64,000 bases of DNA from Pirellula sp. (GTDB taxonomy: Bacteria; Planctomycetota; Planctomycetia; Pirellulales; PNKZ01). Positions within the stretch are counted from its first letter, which is position 1; every line of letters starts with the position of its first letter. A program made the translations under genes and the position numbers. Under the pieces are notes generated by a model. The model worked only from the letters and a program-made list of their open reading frames with translations. It was not told the DNA's origin and searched no databases. The stretch lies in contig PNKZ01000002.1 in NCBI GenBank assembly GCA_013822735.1, positions 310,001 through 374,000 of the forward strand, read 5' to 3'. Of the stretch, positions 53,642-61,257 are shown in pieces.

Positions 53642-53683
53642 AACACGACGGGGGCGGATCTTTCGATCCGCCCCCGTCGTGTT
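53642..53683. repeat. 19-bp perfect hairpin
   Basis: AACACGACGGGGGCGGATC (53642-53660), loop TTTC, then the exact reverse complement at 53665-53683. It has no T tract on either strand, so a protein-binding or REP-like role is possible. It lies downstream of both nrdJ and the 29-bp inverted repeat. Confidence 0.8.
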
Positions 53684-53717
53684 GGTCACCCGGTAGTTGT
53701 AATTCCCTCACCCCCGG

Positions 53718-53742
53718 CCCCTCTCCCGCAAGGGGAGAGGGG
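53718..53742 (-). terminator. C/G-rich hairpin downstream of nrdJ
   Basis: CCCCTCTCCC (53718-53727), loop GCAAG, GGGAGAGGGG (53733-53742). It lies 109 bases after the nrdJ stop on the leftward transcript. The preceding CTCACCCCCGG words recall widespread bacterial REP-like repeats. No T tract, so termination is only possible. Confidence 0.45.
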
Positions 53743-53850
53743 AGGAGTTGATGGATCGCATGGTTCACGCGTCGCGAGCGACGCGGCTAACATCGAACTA
53801 AGAACAATGAACTTAAGAACCCTGAACTCTCAACCTTGAACCCTGAACCG

Positions 53851-56800
53851 TTAGGAGCAGCCCATGCTCGCTCCGCAGTTGTGGCAGAGGTAGCAGTTGC
53901 CGGCTCGAACGCAGATGGAGCCGCAGTTGTCGCAACTCGGGGCGTCGCTTTGGAAGCCGGCGAACTGTTCGCTGCGGTTCGTCATGTTGCCGGAGTTCAG
54001 CACTTTGAGATCGAACTTCGGGGCGATTCCGGCACGCAGCAGGACGTCGTCGGCTTCGGCCTTCGCCAAATCCGCCTTCGCCGTTTGCTCCGTGGCCTTG
54101 GCCGCTTCCGCCTTGGCCGGCTTGGCAGCCGAACCATTGGCATGGCTACCGTTGGCCTTCGTGGCCGACCCGTTCGCGCTCAGCCCACCAGCCTTCTTGG
54201 CGGTGGGCGCCGATTGCCCCGACGCATCATCTCCTTCCGACGACTTGGCCGCGGGCGGTTTCTCGCCGTTGGTCGCTTCGCGGAAGCCTTCGAGGAAGGT
54301 GACGCCGAGGAACCGCACGATGTAGTCGACGACGCTCTTGGCGATCTTGATATCGGGGTTCTTCGTGTAGCCCATCGGCTCGAATCGCATATGCGAGAAC
54401 TTATTCACATAGGCTTCGAGCGGCACGCCGTATTGCAGGCCCATCGAGATGGCCGTACCGAGCGAATCCATCAAGCCGCCGACGGTGCTGCCTTCTTTGG
54501 CCATGGTGATGAACACTTCGCCCGGCTTGCCGTCTTCGTAAAGCCCGACGGTGAGGTAGCCTTCGTGGCCGCCGACCGAGAACTTGTGCGTAATCGAGTT
54601 ACGCGTATCGGGCAGGCGACGACGACGAGGACCGGCCGCCTTGGCCGCCTTGTCCGCGGTCTTGCTTTCTTCGCTGCTCGTGTTGAGCGGCTGGCTTTCC
54701 TTCGAGCCGTCGCGATAGATGGCCAAGGCCTTGAGGCCCATACGCCAACCTTCGGTGTAGGCTTCAGCGATGTCTTCCGGCGTGCTCTCACGCGGCATGT
54801 TCACCGTCTTCGAGATGGCGCCCGAAAGGAACGGCTGAGCCGCGGCCATCATCGAAACGTGCGCGTGCCAGGCGATGCTACGGGTACCGTTGCGCGGGGA
54901 GAACGCACAGTCGAACACCGGCAGGTGCTCCGCCTTCACGGCCGGGGCCCCTTCAATGGTGTCGTTCTTGTTGATGTAGTCCAGAATGCCGTCGATCGTC
55001 GGTTGGTCGTAGCCGAGCTTCTTCAGCGCGGCAGGAACCGTGTTGTTGACGATCTTGAGCATGCCGCCGCCGGCGAGTTGCTTATACTTCACGAGCGCGA
55101 TGTCCGGCTCGATGCCGGTCGTATCGCAATCCATGAGGAAGCTGATCGTGCCGGTCGGCGCGAGCACCGTGGCCTGAGCGTTGCGGAAGCCGTGCACACG
55201 GCCGGCCGCGAGCACTTCGTCCCACAGATCGCAAGCCGCTTCCTTCATATAGGCCGGGCAGGCCGGATCGATCTTGTCGGCCGCATCGCGATGCATCCGC
55301 ATGACGCCCAACATCGGGTCGCGGTTTTCAGCAAAGCCGTCGAACGGACCGACCGCCGCGGCGAGTTCGGCGCTCGTCAGGTTGCCGGCACCGTGCAACA
55401 GAGCGGTGATCGCTCCGCACACGCCGCGAGCGCCGTCGGAGTCGTACGGCAGGCCGCTCGACATGAGCAAGCTGCCGAGGTTCGAGTAGCCGAGGCCGAG
55501 CGGGCGGAACTTGTGGCTGTTGGCCGCAATGCGCTTCGTCGGGTAGCTGGCGTGGTCGATCAAGATTTCTTGAGCGATGAAGAACAGCCGGCAGGCGTTG
55601 CGGAACCGTTCGACGTCGAACGAGCCGTCGGCTTGGCGGCACTTCATCAAGTTGATGCTCGCCAGATTGCAAGCCGTGTTGTCGAGGAACATGTACTCGC
55701 TGCACGGGTTGCTGCCGTTGATGCGGCCGGAGTTCGGGCAGGTGTGCCACTTGTTGATCGTGGTGTCGTACTGCACGCCCGGATCGCCGCACTGCCAAGC
55801 GTTGGCGGCCATCTTGTTCATCAGTTCGCGAGCTTGGTACGTCGGGCCGGCGATCTTGGGGTTGGTCACCCAATGCGTGGTCCAAGGGCCGTCGGCGGCA
55901 CAGGCTTGCATAAACTCGTCGGTGACGCGCACCGAGAGGTTGGCATTCTGGAACATCACCGAGCTGTACGCTTCGCCGTTGAAGTTGGCGTCGTAGCCGG
56001 CGGCGATGAGCGTGCGGGCCTTCTTTTCTTCCTTCGCCTTGCACTCGATGAATTCGAGAATGTCCGGGTGCCAGATCTTCAGCGATTGCATCTTGGCCGC
56101 GCGACGGGTCTTGCCGCCGCTCTTCACCACGGCCGCGATTTGATCGTAGACTCGCATGAACGAGAGGGGCCCGGAAGGCTTGCCGCCGCCGGAGAGCTTT
56201 TCGCGTTCCGAGCGGAGCGTCGAGAGGTCGGTGCCGGTGCCGGAGCCGAACTTGAAGAGCATGGCCTCGCTGCGCGCGAGCTCCATGATGTCTTCCATAT
56301 TGTCTTCAACGCTTTGGATGAAGCAGGCCGAGCCTTGCGGGTATTCGTACGGGTTTTCCGGAATGCGGACTTGTTCGGTTTCTTGGTCCCAGTGCCAGTT
56401 GCAGGCCGCACCCTTCACGCCGTATTGGTGGAAGAGGCCGACGTTGAACCAAACGGGCGAGTTGAAGGCGCCGTGCTGGTGGAGGCAGAGCCAGGAGAGG
56501 TCGCGGTAGAAGCGCTCGCCGTCTTCGTTGGTGGCGAAGTAGCCGTCTTTGATGCCCCAGTCCGCGATGGTGCGCGTGACGCGGTGGATCAGTTGCTTCA
56601 CGCTGTACTCGCGCTGCGGCGTATTGATTTCGCCGTAGTAGTACTTGCTGCAAACGACGTTCGTGGCCAACTGCGTCCAGAACACCGGCACTTCGCAATT
56701 GGTTTGCTCGAAGAGCACCTCGCCGTTTTCGCCTTTGATGGCGGCGGTGCGGGTTTCCCATTGCACGGTGTCGAACGGACTGGCGACGTCGGTCGGGCAA

Positions 56801-56892
56801 AACACGGGCTCGACCATCAAGCCTGTGGAGAGACGACGCGACGACTTCTTAGGGGCGCGTTCAGCCACGCCGGATGCACTGGATTCTGCCAT
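53851..56892 (-). CDS. nrdJ: Adenosylcobalamin-dependent (class II) ribonucleotide reductase
   Basis: A 1013-residue enzyme that reduces ribonucleotides in an oxygen-independent manner with B12. Active-site blocks include AFNSPVWFNVGLF near the N terminus, CSEYMFLDNTACNLASINL (catalytic Cys), QVGWRRA-like and MDCDTTGIEPDIALVKYKQLAGGG in the middle. After about residue 850 an Ala/Lys-rich flexible linker leads to a zinc ribbon, CDNCGSICVRAGNCYLCHNCG. This C-terminal layout is typical of the long NrdJ family. The ATG at 56892 is chosen (a longer open start lacks family support). No nrdR or thioredoxin gene adjoins. A long open frame on the opposite strand is only a shadow. Confidence 0.97.
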   Translation of the reverse strand: MAESSASGVAERAPKKSSRRLSTGLMVEPVFCPTDVASPFDTVQWETRTAAIKGENGEVLFEQTNCEVPVFWTQLATNVVCSKYYYGEINTPQREYSVKQLIHRVTRTIADWGIKDGYFATNEDGERFYRDLSWLCLHQHGAFNSPVWFNVGLFHQYGVKGAACNWHWDQETEQVRIPENPYEYPQGSACFIQSVEDNMEDIMELARSEAMLFKFGSGTGTDLSTLRSEREKLSGGGKPSGPLSFMRVYDQIAAVVKSGGKTRRAAKMQSLKIWHPDILEFIECKAKEEKKARTLIAAGYDANFNGEAYSSVMFQNANLSVRVTDEFMQACAADGPWTTHWVTNPKIAGPTYQARELMNKMAANAWQCGDPGVQYDTTINKWHTCPNSGRINGSNPCSEYMFLDNTACNLASINLMKCRQADGSFDVERFRNACRLFFIAQEILIDHASYPTKRIAANSHKFRPLGLGYSNLGSLLMSSGLPYDSDGARGVCGAITALLHGAGNLTSAELAAAVGPFDGFAENRDPMLGVMRMHRDAADKIDPACPAYMKEAACDLWDEVLAAGRVHGFRNAQATVLAPTGTISFLMDCDTTGIEPDIALVKYKQLAGGGMLKIVNNTVPAALKKLGYDQPTIDGILDYINKNDTIEGAPAVKAEHLPVFDCAFSPRNGTRSIAWHAHVSMMAAAQPFLSGAISKTVNMPRESTPEDIAEAYTEGWRMGLKALAIYRDGSKESQPLNTSSEESKTADKAAKAAGPRRRRLPDTRNSITHKFSVGGHEGYLTVGLYEDGKPGEVFITMAKEGSTVGGLMDSLGTAISMGLQYGVPLEAYVNKFSHMRFEPMGYTKNPDIKIAKSVVDYIVRFLGVTFLEGFREATNGEKPPAAKSSEGDDASGQSAPTAKKAGGLSANGSATKANGSHANGSAAKPAKAEAAKATEQTAKADLAKAEADDVLLRAGIAPKFDLKVLNSGNMTNRSEQFAGFQSDAPSCDNCGSICVRAGNCYLCHNCGASMGCS

Positions 56893-56956
56893 GAAGAAAC
56901 CCTTGAGAAAGGAGCGGGTGACGAGGGGCATCCATACCACTTGCGCACGGATTAAA

Positions 56957-56970
56957 TGTACGCACGTACA
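56957..56970. promoter_or_regulatory. Palindrome in the nrdJ leader
   Basis: TGTACG and CGTACA flank CA, a perfect 6+6 inverted repeat 65 bases before the nrdJ start codon. It could be an operator in the leader; identity of a binding protein is unknown. Confidence 0.35.
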
Positions 56971-57082
56971 CTACAGCCAGATAGGAGTATCGGCAAGACG
57001 CGGCTCTGTGCGAAACCATTTCGCTGCCGTAGTCTTGCGAATCTCCAAAACCACCGCATAGATCGGCAGAATTTGGCTCTCG

Positions 57083-57120
57083 ACACCAATATATTGTAGC
57101 AGATGCCCTTCCTACCACAA
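57083..57120 (-). promoter_or_regulatory. nrdJ promoter with overlapping NrdR-box-like palindrome
   Basis: On the leftward strand TTGTGG (57120-57115) and TACAAT (57098-57093) are 16 bases apart, a sigma70-type promoter. The -10 hexamer sits within ACACCAATATATTGTA (57083-57098 read on the plus strand), close to the consensus NrdR box (acaCwAtATaTwGtgt). NrdR represses ribonucleotide reductase genes by binding over the promoter, which this layout allows. Only one box is evident, although NrdR usually uses two. Confidence 0.5.
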
Positions 57121-57407
57121 CATACGGGCGACAGGGGTTCGATCTTACCCGTTAACCAGGGCTCGTCAACGAAATTCTTTCGAGGCGTCTCAACCCCTTT
57201 CAGAGGGCGAGCTTAGGAAAACAAGAAGCCGTGAGGCTTTTGTGGGCCCTTGATGAGCTCGGGATGTAAGTTTTTGCGCCATAGCCACTTCGGTGAAACT
57301 GTTTGACACGGTTTGCCGGCACCGCTAGCGAGCGACTATTCCGAAATTTTTTCCCCGGCGCGAGGGGGTAAAAACCGCAGGGTGCTGATCATCGCGGGGA
57401 GGGTGCC

Positions 57408-57642
57408 TGTAGGGAACGCCCTCCGTGGCGTTCCGGCGAACGTCGAGCCGTGAGGCCGACGTGTCAGCGAAATCATCAATCACCGAGCACCAAATTCCAA
57501 ACAAATACCAAGGACCGAAAGTTCGAATCGCGCCGCCGCGCATATTGGAATTTCTGTCATTGTTTTCCGTTGTTTGGAATTTGGTGCTTGGTCATTGGAA
57601 TTTGCGCCCCCCAGCGGAACGCCACGCAGGGCGTTCCCTACA
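57408..57642. repeat. Nested inverted-repeat composite (GGAACGCC family outside, CAAATTCC inside)
   Basis: Outer arms TGTAGGGAACGCCCTCCG...(57408-57435) and inverse (57615-57642, one mismatch) match the element at 25141. Inside, AGCACCAAATTCCAAACAA (57486-57504) is perfectly inverted at 57570-57588. Between the left outer arm and the inner repeat lies a solo arm (57435-57463) of the 29-bp repeat of 53560. Three repeat families are thus combined in 235 bases. Confidence 0.85.
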
Positions 57643-57654
57643 GACGAGCGTCGA

Positions 57655-60600
57655 TTAGTGCGCCAAATCTCCGGCTCCTTCCGGCGGCGTGCGTTTGCCG
57701 TAGAAGCTGTAGAGCACGGGAATCAAGTTCGTGAGTGCGAGGGTCACGAGCATGCCGCCGACCACGACGATCGCCAACGGCCGCTGCGTTTCGCTTCCCA
57801 TCTTCGTCGACAAGGCCGCGGGCAACAGGCCGAGAATCGCCGTGAGCGCCGTCATGCATTGCGGACGGATCAATGCCTCGGTGCCGAGGCGCAGCGTCTC
57901 GCCGAGATCATGATCGTGGGCGCGCAACATGTTGAAACGTGAGATGAACAACATCGCGCTCATCGTGCCGACGCCGAGAATCGAGATGAAGCCCACGCCT
58001 GCCGAAATGTTAAACGTTTCGCCGGCGAGCATCAGCGCCCAAATGCCGCCGATGCAGAGCACGATGACATTTGTGAGCACGACGATCGCGTCGAGGAGCG
58101 ACTGGAACGCCAAGTACAGCAAGATCAAGATCAGCATCAACGCCAGCGCCGAGACTTGAAACAGCCGATGACCGGCTTCCTGCATTTCTTGGAACTCGCC
58201 GCTCCACTCGACGTCGATGCCGGCCGGGTAGAGATGGGCCGTGGCCGCTTGGGCCTCGGAAACGGCACTCGCCAAGTCGCGACCGCGCACCGAGAAGCTT
58301 ACGGCAATGAGCCGCTTCCCTTGCTCGCGGTAAATCGTTGATGCGGCGGAGCGGACGAAGCTCCCCTTCGCATCGGGCATTCCTTGCTCGTTGACCGGAG
58401 AAACCAAATCGCCGAGCCGGCGGCGCGGTACCTGGTCGAGATAGGCGGTCGACGAATTGAACGCGTTGCCGGCCAGCGACGGCTGCGTGCGGTTAGTCCC
58501 CAGCGGCGAGACGGCAAGGTCGTCGGTGCCGGCAGGATTCGTATTGGCGGGCTTCACGGCGTTGCGCAGTACGTCGACCGGGATCTGCAGAATCTGCTCG
58601 GCGCTCGAACGGAGCCGCTCCGGCCAACGGAGCGTCAGGTCGTAAGTGCGCTCTCCTTCGACGATCTTCGTGAGCGACTTGCCGCCGATCGCCGTTTGTA
58701 CCACGTCTTGCACGTCGGCCGTGCTGGCGCTCCAACGAGCGCACTTTTCCGGGTCGATGAAGAACTCGAGATTTGTTTGCCCCTTGATGCTGAAGATGCC
58801 GACGTTCTCTACGCCCGGCACTGAATTGAGGGCCTGCTTCGTCTTCTCCGCCAACTCCTGAAGCTGCGTGAGGTCGGGGCCGATGATCTTGATCGAGTTT
58901 TCCCCTTTCACGCCGGAGAGGGTTTCCAGCACGTTGTCGCGAATGGCTTGCGAGAAGCTCCAGTCGACGCCGGGAATGCTGCGCGAAAGCTCGCGATTCA
59001 TCTCCTCGATGAGCTCGTTCTTGCTGCGATGGCGATGCGTGGCCCCGAGCCAACGCCGCCAGCCGGCTTCCTCCTTCACGTGCGGCCACTCTTCTTGCGG
59101 CAGCAGCGGTGCGAAGAGTTCGGCGTTGTAGAAGCCGGTCGGGTCGGTGCCGTCGTCGGGGCGGCCGAGTTGACTCAGCACACCTTTGATCTCCGGATAC
59201 TTCTGCATGATGTCGCGAGCGATCTTCGCTTTGTTCGTCACTTCCTCGAGCGAGACGTTCACAGGGAACGTGCCGCGGACATAGACGTTTCCTTCTTCAA
59301 GCGCCGGCATGAATTCGCGACCGAGCGAATTCACGGCGAGCACCGTGGCGCCGATCATCCCGAGGAACCCGACGACGACGATGACGCGATGCCGGAGCAT
59401 CCACTCGAGCTGCCGCAGGTAGAGGCGGTTGAGCCGGCGGACGAGGAAGTTTTCCGGCCGCGGCTTCAAGTTCTTGAAGAAGATGCGGCAGAGCGCCGGG
59501 CTCAGCGTGATCGAAAGCAGCAGCGCCGAGCCGAGCGCCACGGCGTACGTGTTCGCCATGGGGCCGAAAATCTGGCCTTCCGGGCCTTTCATCGTGAAAA
59601 GGGGCAACAACGCGAAGATCATGATGAGCGTCGAGTAGAACAGGATTTTCTCGATCGAACTCGCCGCCTTTTCAATGCGCTTCTCCATCGGCAAGTGCGG
59701 GTCACGGCCGGTCGCCAGGAAGCGATAGACGCATTCCACCATGATGATCGACGAGTCGGCGATGATGCCGAAGTCGACGGCGCCGAGCGAAAGCAGATTC
59801 GCCGATTGCCCGGTGAGATACAGCACCGCGAACGCGGACAATAGCGAAAGCGGAATGTTGATCGCCACGATCAGCGCGCAACGCAGGTCGTTTAAGAAGA
59901 TGAGCAGAATCAAGCTTACGAGCGTGAGGCCGACGAGCACGTTTTCCTTCACCGTCTCCGTCGTGCGGTTGATGAGTTCCGTGCGGTCGTTAAACGTGAC
60001 TAGTTGCACGCCGGGCAGCAGCTTACCTTTCCCCTCGTTGAGCTCTTTGACTTTGACTTCCACGTCGCGGAGCGCCGGTAGCGATTGCTCGCCTTTGCGT
60101 AACAACGCGACCCCTTCGACGACGTCGTCATCCGTGTTCCAGATGCGATTGCCGTCGGCGTCGAGAATGTATTCGTCGTGCCCGTCTTTTTGCGGCGTGG
60201 CGACCGCGACGCGCCCCATGCGCGTGGCCCTGCCGACGACGACGCCGGTATCCGACAACTGCAGATCGGTTTCGGCGCGGCCGCCGTCGACGACGTCGCC
60301 GATGCGCACCGGAATATTGTTGTTCGCAGCGAGCACGATTTGGCGAATGCCGCGCAGCCGTTGTTCTTCGGCCGTGCGGAGAAACTCGCCGGCTTTCACG
60401 GGGTCGTCCCATGTGAGCACGCTGCCGACCGGATCTTGTCCGCCGCCGATCAGGCCGAGCCCGCGCACGGCTTGCACCGTCTCGCCGAGCATCAAGTAAT
60501 CGCCGCCGGCGTTGCTGTTGGAATTGCGCAGCGAGTCTTCCAGCGTGTTGAGCGAGATCCCGTATTTATGCAGGCGTTCGGGGTCGGGCTGCACTTCATA

Positions 60601-61164
60601 GCGCTTAACTTCGCCGCCGAAGCTCACCACGCTGCCGATGCGCGGGATACGGCGAAACTCGCGGTCGAGCACCCAATCTTGCAGCGACTTCAAATCGGCC
60701 GTTGTGTAGATCGATTTGCCGTCGGCGTCTTTTGGGCCGGCGATGTAATAGCGGTAGATTTCACCGATTGGCGAGGCCGGATTGAGCTGCGGCGTAACGC
60801 CCGGCGGAAAGTTGACGCCGCCGAGTCGGTTGATCACCTCGGTCTTCGCCTTTACGGGGTCGATGCCGTATTCGAATTGGTTGCGCACGTGCGCCAGGCC
60901 GAAAAGCGATTTAGATCGGGTGGTCGTCAGGCCGGGCATGCCGGAGAGCGCCACTTCCATCGGCACCGTCACCTGCCGCTCGACCTCTTCCGCCGAAGCG
61001 CCGGGATATTGCGCGATGACCTCGACGATGGCGGGCGCCGGGTCGGGGTACGCCTCGATGTTGATATTGACCAACGAGTAGCCGCCGACCGCCGCGATGG
61101 CACACGCGAGCAGAATGACGACGAGCTTGTTGTGAACGGCCCAATGGATGAGGCGATGCACCAT
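57655..61164 (-). CDS. Heavy-metal RND efflux pump (CusA/CzcA family)
   Basis: A 1169-residue inner-membrane proton antiporter subunit exporting metal cations from periplasm or cytosol. MVHRLIHWAVHNKLVVILLA, the first helix, is followed by periplasmic porter domains (AYPDPAPAIVEVIAQYPGASAEEVERQVTVPME). The proton-relay helix has GAVDFGIIADSSIIMVECVYR (DFGxxxD of the metal class, though DSS replaces the usual DGA/DGS), and the second half begins near LEWMLRHRVIVVVG. It is over 100 residues longer than CusA, through inserts near residues 310-380 and 880-960. Which metal is exported cannot be read. Last gene of a three-gene operon. Confidence 0.9.
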   Translation of the reverse strand: MVHRLIHWAVHNKLVVILLACAIAAVGGYSLVNINIEAYPDPAPAIVEVIAQYPGASAEEVERQVTVPMEVALSGMPGLTTTRSKSLFGLAHVRNQFEYGIDPVKAKTEVINRLGGVNFPPGVTPQLNPASPIGEIYRYYIAGPKDADGKSIYTTADLKSLQDWVLDREFRRIPRIGSVVSFGGEVKRYEVQPDPERLHKYGISLNTLEDSLRNSNSNAGGDYLMLGETVQAVRGLGLIGGGQDPVGSVLTWDDPVKAGEFLRTAEEQRLRGIRQIVLAANNNIPVRIGDVVDGGRAETDLQLSDTGVVVGRATRMGRVAVATPQKDGHDEYILDADGNRIWNTDDDVVEGVALLRKGEQSLPALRDVEVKVKELNEGKGKLLPGVQLVTFNDRTELINRTTETVKENVLVGLTLVSLILLIFLNDLRCALIVAINIPLSLLSAFAVLYLTGQSANLLSLGAVDFGIIADSSIIMVECVYRFLATGRDPHLPMEKRIEKAASSIEKILFYSTLIMIFALLPLFTMKGPEGQIFGPMANTYAVALGSALLLSITLSPALCRIFFKNLKPRPENFLVRRLNRLYLRQLEWMLRHRVIVVVGFLGMIGATVLAVNSLGREFMPALEEGNVYVRGTFPVNVSLEEVTNKAKIARDIMQKYPEIKGVLSQLGRPDDGTDPTGFYNAELFAPLLPQEEWPHVKEEAGWRRWLGATHRHRSKNELIEEMNRELSRSIPGVDWSFSQAIRDNVLETLSGVKGENSIKIIGPDLTQLQELAEKTKQALNSVPGVENVGIFSIKGQTNLEFFIDPEKCARWSASTADVQDVVQTAIGGKSLTKIVEGERTYDLTLRWPERLRSSAEQILQIPVDVLRNAVKPANTNPAGTDDLAVSPLGTNRTQPSLAGNAFNSSTAYLDQVPRRRLGDLVSPVNEQGMPDAKGSFVRSAASTIYREQGKRLIAVSFSVRGRDLASAVSEAQAATAHLYPAGIDVEWSGEFQEMQEAGHRLFQVSALALMLILILLYLAFQSLLDAIVVLTNVIVLCIGGIWALMLAGETFNISAGVGFISILGVGTMSAMLFISRFNMLRAHDHDLGETLRLGTEALIRPQCMTALTAILGLLPAALSTKMGSETQRPLAIVVVGGMLVTLALTNLIPVLYSFYGKRTPPEGAGDLAH

Positions 61165-61257
61165 GACGATACCCGTACGCGACGAGAGGTTGGCTTCGCC
61201 GAACGGCCGCGATTCCTCGGTGAAATCGCGGCTGCAGCGGAGTCGGAAGTGTGCGTT

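Larger units (their letters stand above)
52901..53850. other. Gene-free repeat-rich region
   Basis: No real gene is seen in 950 bases; short open frames lack domains. Contents in order are: a TGCGCA-rich part (52901-53062), the terminal-repeat element (53063-53212), a CTCCAT-centred hairpin (53487-53503), a 29-bp inverted repeat (53560-53634), a 19-bp hairpin (53642-53683), a C/G-rich hairpin (53718-53742) and a GAACCCTGAAC-type low-complexity stretch just before 53851. The 3' end of nrdJ is at its right edge. Confidence 0.75.
56893..57654. other. Gene-free region upstream of nrdJ
   Basis: No gene is seen in 762 bases. The left part is the nrdJ leader (about 190 bases) with palindrome TGTACGCACGTACA at 56957-56970 and the promoter at 57083-57120. 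The right part (57408-57642) is a composite of nested repeats. A cobalamin riboswitch B12-box was looked for on the leftward strand and not recognised. Confidence 0.7.

Noticed and set aside
53836-56955. A 1039-codon open frame on the plus strand opposite nrdJ
   Set aside because: The minus strand has all catalytic and zinc-ribbon motifs of NrdJ. The opposite frame is rich in Arg, His, Ala and Val with no domain, as expected from GC-rich third positions.
56893-57400. Cobalamin riboswitch for nrdJ
   Set aside because: No B12-box-like sequence was recognised on the leftward strand; a covariance search would be needed to be certain.
57526-57545. GTTCGAATC resembling a tRNA T-arm
   Set aside because: No acceptor or anticodon arm can be drawn around it; it lies inside the nested repeat.
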